Positions 33,066-41,377 of a DNA stretch of 64,000 nucleotides are shown in pieces. The position numbers and the translations under genes are program-made. Numbering within the stretch: position 1 is the stretch's first letter; every line of letters begins with the position of its first letter. Source of the stretch: Acidovorax sp. A1169 (lineage in GTDB: Bacteria; Pseudomonadota; Gammaproteobacteria; Burkholderiales; Burkholderiaceae_C); NCBI RefSeq assembly GCF_030704685.1, contig NZ_JAUZDX010000015.1, positions 62,001 through 126,000 on the forward strand, given 5' to 3'. The notes under the pieces are model-generated. The model saw only the letters and a list, made by a program, of their open reading frames with translations, was not told where the DNA came from and did not search any database.

Positions 33066-34271
33066 ATGAACCCCCTGCTTTCCCACCTGCAGCCCTACCC
33101 GTTCGAGCGGCTGCGCAAGCTTTTCGCCGGAGTGACGCCTCCGGCCCAGTATTCCCCCATCAGCCTGGGCATGGGGGAGCCGCGCCATCCTACACCGCAG
33201 TTCATCAAGGACGCACTCAGTAACAACCTCAATGGCCTGGCAAGCTACCCGGCCACGGCCGGCGAGCCGCGCCTGCGCGAGGCCTTCACCGCCTGGCTGC
33301 ACAAGCGCTATGCCCTGAAGCTCGATGCGGCCAGCCAGGTGCTGCCCATCAACGGCTCGCGCGAGGCGCTGTTCGCCTTTGCCCAGACCATCGTCGACCC
33401 GACCAAGCCCGACCCCGTCGTGGTCTGCCCCAATCCGTTCTACCAGATCTACGAGGGTGCAGCCCTGCTCTCGGGTGCCACGCCCTACTACGCCCCGAGC
33501 GATCCCGCGCGCAACTTCGCGGTGGACTGGGACAGCGTGCCGGCAGAGGTCTGGAAGCGCACGCAACTGCTCTTCGTGTGCTCGCCCGGCAACCCCACGG
33601 GCGCCGTGATGCCGCTCAACGAGTGGCAGAAGCTCTTTGCGCTGAGCGACCGGCATGGCTTCGTCATCGCCTCGGACGAGTGTTATAGCGAGATCTATTT
33701 CCGTGACGAGCCGCCGCTCAGCGGCCTTCAGGCGGCCATCCAGGCGGGCCGCAAGGACTTCGAGAACCTGATTTCCTTCACCAGCCTGTCCAAGCGCAGC
33801 AACGTGCCCGGGCTGCGCAGCGGCTTCGTGGCCGGCAATGCCGATCTGATCAAGGCCTTCCTGCTGTACCGTACCTACCACGGCAGCGCCATGAGTCCCA
33901 TCGTGCAGGCCGCCAGCATTGCCGCCTGGGGCGATGAGCAGCATGTGACCGAGAACCGCGCGCTCTACCGCAAGAAGTTTGCCCAGGTCACGCCGCTGCT
34001 GGCCGGCGTGATGGACGTGGCCCTGCCCGACGCGGGCTTTTACCTGTGGGCCAAGGTGCCCGACGCCCTGCAAATGACCGACGCCGAGTTCGCCCGCGAG
34101 CTTCTGGCTCAATACAATGTCACCGTGCTGCCGGGCAGCTACCTGGCCCGCGAGTCCGGTGGTGCCAACCCCGGCGCCCAGCGCGTGCGCATGGCCCTGG
34201 TGGCCGAGGCCGAAGAATGCGCGGAGGCCGCAATGCGCATCGTCCAATTCATCCAATCCCGTACTGTCTGA
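33066..34271 (+). CDS. dapC: Succinyldiaminopimelate transaminase (DapC)
   Basis: 401 residues, class I/II PLP aminotransferase fold. Seen: [51 protein letters not shown] and the PLP-lysine block [17 protein letters not shown]. It transfers the amino group of glutamate to N-succinyl-2-amino-6-ketopimelate in lysine and peptidoglycan precursor synthesis. The identification is strengthened by dapD starting 4 bases after its stop and dapE two genes on. The short upstream gap is shared with the divergent chemoreceptor gene. Confidence 0.95.
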   Translation: MNPLLSHLQPYPFERLRKLFAGVTPPAQYSPISLGMGEPRHPTPQFIKDALSNNLNGLASYPATAGEPRLREAFTAWLHKRYALKLDAASQVLPINGSREALFAFAQTIVDPTKPDPVVVCPNPFYQIYEGAALLSGATPYYAPSDPARNFAVDWDSVPAEVWKRTQLLFVCSPGNPTGAVMPLNEWQKLFALSDRHGFVIASDECYSEIYFRDEPPLSGLQAAIQAGRKDFENLISFTSLSKRSNVPGLRSGFVAGNADLIKAFLLYRTYHGSAMSPIVQAASIAAWGDEQHVTENRALYRKKFAQVTPLLAGVMDVALPDAGFYLWAKVPDALQMTDAEFARELLAQYNVTVLPGSYLARESGGANPGAQRVRMALVAEAEECAEAAMRIVQFIQSRTV

Positions 34272-34275
34272 CATC

Positions 34276-35109
34276 ATGACCCAACAACTCCAGAACATCA
34301 TCGACGCCGCGTGGGAGAACCGCGCCACCATCTCGCCTGCCGCAGCCCCCAAGGAAGTCGCGGACGCCGTCGAGCACGTCATTGCCGAACTCAACAACGG
34401 CACCCTGCGCGTGGCCACCCGCGAGGCCGTGGGCCAGTGGACGGTGCACCAGTGGATCAAGAAGGCCGTGCTGCTGTCCTTCCGCCTCAAGGACAACGAA
34501 GTCGTCAAGGCTGGCGACCTGGGTTTCTATGACAAGGTGCAGACCAAGTTCGCCCACCTGAACGAAGCAGAGATGAAGGCCACCGGCGTGCGCGTGGTGC
34601 CGCCGGCCGTGGCCCGCCGCGGCAGCTTCATCGCCAAGGGTGCGATCCTGATGCCCTCGTACGTGAACATCGGCGCCTACGTGGGCGAAGGCACCATGGT
34701 CGACACATGGGCCACCGTGGGTTCGTGCGCGCAGATCGGCGCCAACGTGCACCTCTCGGGTGGCGTGGGCATCGGCGGCGTGCTGGAGCCGCTGCAGGCC
34801 GGCCCGACCATCATCGAAGACAACTGCTTCATCGGCGCGCGCTCCGAAGTGGTCGAAGGCGTGGTCGTCGAAGAGCACTCGGTGCTGGGCATGGGCGTGT
34901 ACCTGGGCCAGAGCACCCCGATCTTCAACCGTGCCACCGGCGAGATCAGCTACGGCCGCGTGCCCACGGGCTCGGTGGTGGTCAGCGGCAACCTGCCCAA
35001 GACGGCTGCCAGTGGCGCGCCCTACAGCATGTATGCTGCCATCATCGTCAAGCAGGTGGACGCGCAGACCCGCTCCAAGACCAGCATCAACGACCTGCTG
35101 CGCGACTGA
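34276..35109 (+). CDS. dapD: Tetrahydrodipicolinate N-succinyltransferase
   Basis: 277 residues from ATG 34276, 4 bases after dapC; the longer frame upstream lies inside dapC and is a shadow. A helical N-terminal domain is followed by a left-handed beta-helix with hexapeptide repeats (about 105-240: [43 protein letters not shown]). It succinylates tetrahydrodipicolinate with succinyl-CoA, the committed step before DapC. The succinyl-CoA requirement links it loosely to the mutase operon elsewhere in the window. dapC-dapD are one transcript, and pilU follows after 74 bases with its own strong ribosome site. Confidence 0.97.
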   Translation: MTQQLQNIIDAAWENRATISPAAAPKEVADAVEHVIAELNNGTLRVATREAVGQWTVHQWIKKAVLLSFRLKDNEVVKAGDLGFYDKVQTKFAHLNEAEMKATGVRVVPPAVARRGSFIAKGAILMPSYVNIGAYVGEGTMVDTWATVGSCAQIGANVHLSGGVGIGGVLEPLQAGPTIIEDNCFIGARSEVVEGVVVEEHSVLGMGVYLGQSTPIFNRATGEISYGRVPTGSVVVSGNLPKTAASGAPYSMYAAIIVKQVDAQTRSKTSINDLLRD

Positions 35110-35183
35110 TCCCAGTCCCGCAGCGCCTACCAGCACGCACGGCCAGCGCCGGCAGACAGACCGACAATGAGAGGGGAAACACC

Positions 35184-36347
35184 ATGAGTACGATGGAGCG
35201 GATTCTTCGCCTGATGAGCGAAAAGAAGGCGTCGGACGTCTACCTGTCGGCCAATGCTCCGGCGCTGATCAAGATCAATGGCGAGTGCGTGCCGATCAAC
35301 AACCAGATCCTGCCGCCGGATGCGCCGCGCAACCTGCTGTCCGAGATCATCACGCCCGACCGCATCGAGGAGCTCGAAGAGACCGGCGAGCTCAACATGG
35401 GTGTGCCGCTTTCGGGCGTGGGGCGCTTTCGTATCAGCGCCATGCGCCAGCGCGGCAGCTATGCGGTGGTGATCCGCTTCATCTCGCAGCAGATTCCCGA
35501 AATCAGCACGCTGGGGCTGCCCCCCGTGCTGACCGAGCTGATCATGGAAAAGCGTGGCCTGATCCTGATGGTGGGCGCCACGGGCTCGGGCAAGAGCACC
35601 TCGCTCGCCTCCATGATCGACAGCCGCAACGAGGTGCTCACCGGCCACATCCTCACCATCGAGGACCCGGTGGAGTACCAGTTCCGCAACAAGAAATCCA
35701 TCGTCAACCAGCGCGAGATCGGCAGCGACACCCAGTCGCTGCAGACCGCCCTGAAGAACGCGCTGCGCCAGGCCCCCGACGTGATCCTGATCGGCGAAAT
35801 CCGCGACCGCGAGACCATGTCGGCGGCCATCGCCTACGCCCAGTCGGGCCATCTGTGCCTGGCCACGCTGCACGGCAACAACAGCTACCACGCGCTCAAC
35901 CGTATCCTGTCCTTCTACCCCGTGGAAGTGCGCCCGACCATGCTTGGCGACCTGGCTTCGGCCCTCAAGGCCGTGATTTCGCAGCGCCTGGTGCGCACCC
36001 TGGATGGGGGCCGCCTGCCGGCCGTGGAGGTCATGCTCAACACCAAGCTGGTGTCCGACCTCATCGAAAAGGGTGACTTCGGCGGCGTCAAGGAAGCCAT
36101 GGAAAAGTCCATGGCCGAAGGCTCGCAGACCTTCGAGGAAGACCTGGCGCGCATGATCATCGACAAGCGCATCGACAGGAAGGAAGGCATGGCCTTCGCC
36201 GATTCGCCCACCAACCTGATGTGGCGCCTGCAGAACGACTTCTCGCTGGCGGCCAACGCCGCCAAGGCACAAAAGGAGTCGCGCGACACGCCCGATGACA
36301 TGCCCTCGTTCACCGAGATCGTGCTGGACGTGAAGCCAGCGGCCTGA
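35184..36347 (+). CDS. pilU: PilT/PilU-type twitching motility ATPase, most like PilU
   Basis: 387 residues from ATG 35184, behind GAGGGGAA. Motifs: N-terminal PAS-like domain (VYLSANAPALIKINGE), Walker A GATGSGKST, Asp box TIEDPVEYQF, Walker B ILIGEIRDRETM and His box HLCLATLHGNN. The length (PilU about 380, PilT about 345) and the longer C-terminal tail favour PilU, the accessory retraction ATPase of type IVa pili. No pilT or other pil gene is nearby; instead it lies between dapD and dapE, and a terminator directly follows. Its hexamer would act at the inner-membrane base of the pilus with PilC. Confidence 0.88.
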   Translation: MSTMERILRLMSEKKASDVYLSANAPALIKINGECVPINNQILPPDAPRNLLSEIITPDRIEELEETGELNMGVPLSGVGRFRISAMRQRGSYAVVIRFISQQIPEISTLGLPPVLTELIMEKRGLILMVGATGSGKSTSLASMIDSRNEVLTGHILTIEDPVEYQFRNKKSIVNQREIGSDTQSLQTALKNALRQAPDVILIGEIRDRETMSAAIAYAQSGHLCLATLHGNNSYHALNRILSFYPVEVRPTMLGDLASALKAVISQRLVRTLDGGRLPAVEVMLNTKLVSDLIEKGDFGGVKEAMEKSMAEGSQTFEEDLARMIIDKRIDRKEGMAFADSPTNLMWRLQNDFSLAANAAKAQKESRDTPDDMPSFTEIVLDVKPAA

Positions 36348-36350
36348 GGC

Positions 36351-36380
36351 GGGGGCGCGCAGCGCCCCCATGTTCTTTTT
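36351..36380 (+). terminator. Intrinsic terminator after pilU
   Basis: An 8-bp GC stem, GGGGGCGC (36351-36358) with GCGCCCCC (36362-36369), a GCA loop, and a T-rich tail with TTCTTTTT ending at 36380. It separates dapC-dapD-pilU from dapE-prmB. Confidence 0.8.
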
Positions 36381-36404
36381 GTCTTTGTCCTTTATTTGCC
36401 TGCA

Positions 36405-37586
36405 ATGTCCCGTACCCTGCACCTGGCCGAACAACTGATCTCCCTGCCCTCCATCACCCCCGACGACGCGGGTTGCCTGGAGGTGCTGGCAGCACGGCTC
36501 GCCCCCCTGGGCTTCGCGTGCGAGCGCATCGACAGCGGCCCCGACAACTTCCGCGTGAGCAACCTCTGGGCCCGCCGGGCGGGTGCCAATGGTGCTGCCG
36601 CCAAGACCCTGGTGTTTGCCGGCCACACCGACGTGGTGCCCACCGGCCCGCTCAGCCAGTGGACCAGCGACCCTTTCGTGCCCACGCACCGCGACGGCAA
36701 GCTGTTTGGCCGCGGTGCCAGCGATATGAAGACCTCCATCGCCGCCTTCGTGGTCGCCGTGGAAGAGTTCCTGGCGGTAACGCCCGAACCGCATGTCACT
36801 CTGGCCCTGCTGCTCACCAGCGATGAGGAAGGCCCTTCGGTGGATGGCACCAAGGTCGTGGTCGAGCAGCTCAGCGCACGCGGCGAGCGCCTGGATTACT
36901 GCATCGTGGGCGAGCCGACCTCGGTGGAGCGCACCGGCGACATGATCAAGAACGGCCGGCGCGGCACGCTGTCGGGCAAGCTGTCGGTGCGCGGCATCCA
37001 GGGCCACATCGCCTACCCGCAACTGGCACGCAACCCCATCCACCAGGCCCTGCCGGCGCTGGCCGAACTGGCCGCGACCGAATGGGACCAGGGCAACGCC
37101 TTCTTCCCGCCCACCAGCTGGCAGGTCAGCAACGTGCATGGCGGCACCGGCGCGACCAACATCATCCCGGGCGAAGTGGTGTGGGACTTCAATTTCCGTT
37201 TTTCGACCGAATCGACGGCCGACAGTCTCAAGCAGCGCGTGCACGCCGTGCTCGACGCCCATGGCCTCGACTACGAGCTGCGCTGGACCCTGGGCGGCCA
37301 ACCCTTCCTGACCACGCCGGGCGAGCTGGTCACGGCGGTGCAGCAGGCCATCCTGGCCGAGACGGGCATCACCACCGAACTGTCCACCACGGGCGGCACC
37401 AGTGACGGGCGCTTCATCGCCCAGGTGTGCCCCCAGGTGATCGAGATGGGCCCGCCCAACGCCACCATCCACAAGATCGACGAGCACATCGTGGTGGCCG
37501 ACATCGAGCCGCTCACCAACATCTACCGCCGCACCCTGGAAAACCTGCATGCCCAGGCCCTCGCGGCTGCGGCGGTGCCGGCATGA
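36405..37586 (+). CDS. dapE: Succinyl-diaminopimelate desuccinylase
   Basis: 393 residues from ATG 36405; a TTG three codons upstream is less likely. M20 metallopeptidase-type fold with metal and catalytic residues in [39 protein letters not shown] and YCIVGEPTS; the lid/dimer domain follows ([15 protein letters not shown]), and a late HKIDEHI histidine. It hydrolyses N-succinyl-L,L-DAP to L,L-DAP. It lies after a terminator, so it must have its own promoter. Its stop overlaps the prmB start (ATGA, 37583-37586). Confidence 0.97.
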   Translation: MSRTLHLAEQLISLPSITPDDAGCLEVLAARLAPLGFACERIDSGPDNFRVSNLWARRAGANGAAAKTLVFAGHTDVVPTGPLSQWTSDPFVPTHRDGKLFGRGASDMKTSIAAFVVAVEEFLAVTPEPHVTLALLLTSDEEGPSVDGTKVVVEQLSARGERLDYCIVGEPTSVERTGDMIKNGRRGTLSGKLSVRGIQGHIAYPQLARNPIHQALPALAELAATEWDQGNAFFPPTSWQVSNVHGGTGATNIIPGEVVWDFNFRFSTESTADSLKQRVHAVLDAHGLDYELRWTLGGQPFLTTPGELVTAVQQAILAETGITTELSTTGGTSDGRFIAQVCPQVIEMGPPNATIHKIDEHIVVADIEPLTNIYRRTLENLHAQALAAAAVPA

Positions 37587-38485
37587 GCGCGGTGCTGAAC
37601 GGGGGCACCGTGGGTGCCGTGGTGCAGTCCGCAGCCGCCCTGCTGGCGTCGGCCGGCCTCGCGTTCGGCCATGGCACCGCCAACGCCCATGACGAGGCCG
37701 CCTGGCTGGTGCTGTGGCGCCTGGGCCTGCCGCTGGACAGCGACCTGTCGGATGAACCCGGCTCCATCAGCGGCCAAGGTGTCTCGCCGGTCCAACTGCG
37801 CGAGGTGCAGGCCTTGCTGGACGAGCGCATCAGCACCCGCAAGCCCGCCGCCTACCTCACGCGCGAAGCCTGGCTGCAAGGCGTGTCCTTCTACGTGGAC
37901 GAGCGCGCCATCGTGCCGCGCAGCTTCATTGCCGAGTTGCTGGCCGACGGCAGCGTGGACGAATTCCTGGGCGAGCACACGCACCGGGTGCTGGACCTGT
38001 GCACCGGCAACGGCAGCCTGGCCGTGCTGGCCGCCATGGCCTGGCCCGAGATTGCCGTGACGGGAGCCGACATCTCGCCCGATGCCCTGGACGTGGCCCG
38101 CATCAACGTGGAACGCCATGGTTTGCAGGATCGCATCACGCTGCAGCTGTCGGACGGTCTCGCTGCCCTGCCCGGCCCCTGGGACCTGATCCTGTGCAAC
38201 CCCCCGTACGTCAACACCACCAGCATGGCCCAGTTGCCGGCCGAGTACCGGGCCGAGCCCGAGCTGGCACTGGCCGGGGGCGCGGATGGCATGGATTTCA
38301 TCCGCCAGCTGCTCAAGGATGCGCCTTCGCGCATGGGCGAAAACGCCGTGCTGCTGCTGGAGATCGGCAACGAGCGCGAGCATTTCGAAGCTGCCTTCCC
38401 ACGCCTGCCGGTCTACTGGATCGACACCAGCGCCGGCGAAGACCAGGTGCTGCTGATCACCCGGGAGGCGCTGGTCCAGGCATGA
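37583..38485 (+). CDS. prmB: Ribosomal protein L3 N5-glutamine methyltransferase
   Basis: 300 residues from ATG 37583, overlapping the dapE stop by 4 bases. Class I methyltransferase fold with an N-terminal helical domain. S-adenosylmethionine motif [16 protein letters not shown], acidic [12 protein letters not shown] and the glutamine-binding CNPPYVN are visible. The late block [14 protein letters not shown] is typical of PrmB/HemK; the N-terminal [12 protein letters not shown] segment favours PrmB over the release-factor enzyme PrmC. It methylates a glutamine of L3 during ribosome assembly. The stop overlaps the following glycosyltransferase start (ATGA), coupling a housekeeping gene to the glycan locus. 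Confidence 0.93.
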   Translation: MSAVLNGGTVGAVVQSAAALLASAGLAFGHGTANAHDEAAWLVLWRLGLPLDSDLSDEPGSISGQGVSPVQLREVQALLDERISTRKPAAYLTREAWLQGVSFYVDERAIVPRSFIAELLADGSVDEFLGEHTHRVLDLCTGNGSLAVLAAMAWPEIAVTGADISPDALDVARINVERHGLQDRITLQLSDGLAALPGPWDLILCNPPYVNTTSMAQLPAEYRAEPELALAGGADGMDFIRQLLKDAPSRMGENAVLLLEIGNEREHFEAAFPRLPVYWIDTSAGEDQVLLITREALVQA

Positions 38486-39525
38486 ACGGCATTTCCACCC
38501 CTCTGACCATCACCGCCCCCCTTTCCCTCTCGGTTTCCCCGGCGCCCGTACGTGTCGCGGTGGTCATTCCCTGCTACAAGGTCACGGCACATGTGCTGGG
38601 CGTCATCGAGCGCATCGGCCCCGAGGTGCAGGGCATCTTTGCGGTGGATGACAAGTGCCCGGCCAACTCCGGCGCCTTCATCCAGCAGCACTGCACCGAC
38701 CCGCGCGTGCAGGTGGTCTTCAACCCCGAGAACCTGGGCGTGGGCGGCGCCGTGATGCATGGCTACCGCTGCGCCATCGAGGCGGGGTACGACATCATCG
38801 TCAAGGTCGATGGCGACGGCCAGATGGACCCGCGCCTGTTGCCCGGCTTCATCGCCCCCATCCTGAATGGCGAGGCCGACTACACCAAGGGCAACCGCTT
38901 CTTCGACCTCGAAGAGATCCACCAGATGCCGCGCATGCGCATCTTCGGCAACGCGGCCCTGTCGTTTTTGACCAAGATCTCGTCGGGCTACTGGCAGGTG
39001 TTTGACCCCACTAACGGCTACACCGCCATCCACGCGCGCGTGGCCAGCCACCTGCCGTTCGACAAGATCAGCCGCAGGTACTTCTTCGAGACGGACATGC
39101 TGTTCAGGTTGAACACCCTGCGCGCGGTGGTGGTGGACGTGCCCATGAACGCGCACTACGCCGACGAGGAAAGCAACCTCAAGATCAGCAAGATCCTGCC
39201 CGAGTTCACAGTCAAGCACCTGCGCAACTTCAGCAAGCGGATCTTCTACAACTACTACCTGCGCGACATGTCGCTGGCATCCATCGAGCTGCCGCTGGGC
39301 CTGCTGCTGCTGGGCTTTGGCACCTGTTTCGGTCTGCTGCACTGGATCAGCTCCAGCACCCACCAGTCCTACTCGTCGGCCGGCACCGTGATGCTGGCGG
39401 CCCTGCCCGTCATTGCCGGCCTGCAGTTGCTGCTGGCTTTCATCGGGCACGACATCGCCTCGGTGCCCCAGAAGCCGCTGCACAAGGTGCTGCACACGAA
39501 GATCGATCTCGACAAGAATGACTGA
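38482..39525 (+). CDS. Family 2 glycosyltransferase with C-terminal TM pair (GtrB/DPM1-like)
   Basis: 347 residues from ATG 38482; the longer upstream frame is a shadow of prmB. GT-A fold: VAVVIPCYKV, VDDKCPANSG, NLGVGGAVMHGY, and the metal-binding KVDGDGQMD. Two hydrophobic helices (about 265-287 and 300-325) anchor the C-terminus, as in GtrB and other enzymes that load a sugar on undecaprenyl phosphate. The sugar is unknown. It is translationally coupled to prmB and lies 3 bases before a DUF2142 membrane protein. It would supply the lipid-linked donor for the membrane proteins encoded downstream. Confidence 0.9.
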   Translation: MNGISTPLTITAPLSLSVSPAPVRVAVVIPCYKVTAHVLGVIERIGPEVQGIFAVDDKCPANSGAFIQQHCTDPRVQVVFNPENLGVGGAVMHGYRCAIEAGYDIIVKVDGDGQMDPRLLPGFIAPILNGEADYTKGNRFFDLEEIHQMPRMRIFGNAALSFLTKISSGYWQVFDPTNGYTAIHARVASHLPFDKISRRYFFETDMLFRLNTLRAVVVDVPMNAHYADEESNLKISKILPEFTVKHLRNFSKRIFYNYYLRDMSLASIELPLGLLLLGFGTCFGLLHWISSSTHQSYSSAGTVMLAALPVIAGLQLLLAFIGHDIASVPQKPLHKVLHTKIDLDKND

Positions 39526-39528
39526 AGG

Positions 39529-40983
39529 ATGGGTGTTTCCGTCCAGGCCATCGCCGCGCGCACCGGGACGCGCCACCTGAAATCCCGCTTCGACCTGCGC
39601 ACGGCAGGCCTGCTTGCGCTGGCGGGCGGCTTGCTGCTGGCGCTCGTGGTGGCATGGGGCCTGATGCGGCTGGTACCGGCCTTCCAGTCGCCTGACGAGA
39701 ATGTGCACCTACTGCGTGCCGACATGATCGCCCACGGCCAGTGGACCCTGCGCAAGAATGAGCCGGACGAAGCCGGCAACCAGGGCGGCTACGTGGACCG
39801 GAACTTCATGGCCTTCACGTCGCGCATGCGGGCGATCTCCGGCACCGAGCGCGACCACTCGGCTTCGGCCAGCGCACTCATGGCCCAGGCCGCAGGGGAG
39901 CGCTGGGCACACAAGGACCAGTTCGTCAACGCCGTGGGCACGGGCTACTACGCGCCCTTCATCTACCTGCCCCACGCGCTGGGCCTGCGCACCGCGCGCG
40001 CGCTTGACCTGTCGATGCGCGCAAGCTACGAGCTGACGCGCCTGCTGGTGGCGGCCACCGCCCTGGGCCTGATCGCATGGGCCTGGCGGCTGTTCACGCC
40101 CAATCTGCTGGTGCGTGCGCTGGTGCTGATGCCCATGGCCCTGTTCCAGATCATCTCGCCCACCATCGACGGGCTGAGCATCGCCGCAGCGCTGCTGCTG
40201 GCGGCGCTGTTCTCGGTGCGCTGCATGGCCCCCCGCAGCGACGCGAACCCGCTGCAGGAATATGCGCTCTATGCCTGCGTCTTCGTGCTCGTGACTTCCC
40301 GCGTCAATCTGGCTCCTCTGCTGCTGCTGCCGTTGTGGCTGCTGGTGCGCAGGTTTTCGGCCGCGCACCTGCTGGCCTGGATCGCGCTGTGCGCGGCCTG
40401 CGCCGGCTGGACACTCTACGGCATCGCCACCACGGGGGACGCGCGCCTGGTGCGCAACCACGCGACCATCGAGATACTGGCGATCTATCTGCAGCATCCA
40501 ATCGGCTTCACCCGCCTCGTCCTCGATACGTTGCTGGACAGCGAGACCGGGTACTTCTATGCCTATTCCTTCGTCGGCATGATGGGCTGGCTCGATGCGT
40601 CCATCACCAAGGATGCGATGAAGGCCGTCTGGTATGGCCTGGCGGTTGCGCTGGCCGCGACCATAGGGTCGGCGCGCTGGCTGCGTCGCGATGCGGCTGC
40701 CCGTGCGCTGCTCCTGCTCGTGGCGCTGGCCAGTTGCGTGCTGGTCTTCCTCGCCCTGGCCATCAGCTGGAACGACTACCCGGTGGCCATCATCAGCGGG
40801 GTCCAGGGCCGCTACTTCATCGTGCCCGCCCTGCTAGGCGCTACAGCGCTGGGGCCCATGGGCCAGGCGGCCTCGCCCACCCACCGGACCGTGGCCAACG
40901 TGCTCACGGCCACCTTCGCCCTGGCCTCGCTCTACATCATGGCCACGACCCTGTCCGAGCGTTACGCCCTGCGGCTCCTTTAA
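39529..40983 (+). CDS. DUF2142 polytopic membrane protein, putative GT-C-type glycosyltransferase
   Basis: 484 residues, about ten TM helices. After TM1 (about 25-47) it has the DUF2142 hallmark FQSPDENVHLLRADMIAHG, an acidic motif in the first large periplasmic loop like the catalytic Asp/Glu of GT-C transferases. The rest alternates hydrophobic helices (FTPNLLVRALVLMPMALF, NLAPLLLLPLWLLV, FYAYSFVGMMGWLD). It starts 3 bases after the GT2 gene, with an AGG in the overlap region as ribosome site. Members occur in O-antigen and teichoic-acid-like loci and probably transfer a sugar from a polyprenyl carrier on the outer face of the membrane. The enzymatic role is inferred. Confidence 0.85.
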   Translation: MGVSVQAIAARTGTRHLKSRFDLRTAGLLALAGGLLLALVVAWGLMRLVPAFQSPDENVHLLRADMIAHGQWTLRKNEPDEAGNQGGYVDRNFMAFTSRMRAISGTERDHSASASALMAQAAGERWAHKDQFVNAVGTGYYAPFIYLPHALGLRTARALDLSMRASYELTRLLVAATALGLIAWAWRLFTPNLLVRALVLMPMALFQIISPTIDGLSIAAALLLAALFSVRCMAPRSDANPLQEYALYACVFVLVTSRVNLAPLLLLPLWLLVRRFSAAHLLAWIALCAACAGWTLYGIATTGDARLVRNHATIEILAIYLQHPIGFTRLVLDTLLDSETGYFYAYSFVGMMGWLDASITKDAMKAVWYGLAVALAATIGSARWLRRDAAARALLLLVALASCVLVFLALAISWNDYPVAIISGVQGRYFIVPALLGATALGPMGQAASPTHRTVANVLTATFALASLYIMATTLSERYALRLL

Positions 40984-41029
40984 CATCGCCGGGCCCCTGC
41001 CCGATCACTCCCACCCGAGATCCCGATCC

Positions 41030-41377
41030 ATGTACGTCTATCTTCTGACCATCCTTTGTGTGGTGGGCATCGCCATCGGCCAGATCCTGTTCAAGGTCAG
41101 CGCCAATTCCATGAACAAGACCGGCAGCTTCTTCGCCATCGAAACCCTGGCCGTGTTCTTTGCCACCATGGTGCTGTACGGCATCACCTCCATCGGCTGG
41201 GTGCTGATATTGCGCAAGGCCGAGCTGGGCAAGGTCTACCCCTTCATGGCCCTGGCCTTCGTCATCGTGCCGCTGGCCAGCCGCTTCTTCTTCGGTGAGC
41301 GCTTTGCTCCCAGCTACTTCATCGGCACGGCGCTCATCATGTCGGGCATCGCGGTCACGGTGGCCGCATCCCGATGA
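41030..41377 (+). CDS. Small EamA/SMR-type 4-TM protein, putative lipid-linked sugar flippase
   Basis: 115 residues with four TM helices (about 3-20, 35-57, 66-88, 93-112), the architecture of EamA/SMR half-transporters such as ArnE/ArnF. Visible pieces are IAIGQILFKVSANSMNK, SIGWVLILRKAELGKVYPFMAL and SRFFFGERF, close to the SMR pattern (Y/W..LR..ELG..YP). In this context a role in flipping the GT2-made polyprenyl-linked sugar is more likely than drug export. Its stop overlaps the start of the next gene (ATGA, 41374-41377). Confidence 0.88.
   Translation: MYVYLLTILCVVGIAIGQILFKVSANSMNKTGSFFAIETLAVFFATMVLYGITSIGWVLILRKAELGKVYPFMALAFVIVPLASRFFFGERFAPSYFIGTALIMSGIAVTVAASR

Noticed and set aside
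34707-35183. Upstream extension of the pilU frame into dapD
   Set aside because: dapD has intact beta-helix repeats in another frame, and ATG 35184 has a strong Shine-Dalgarno.
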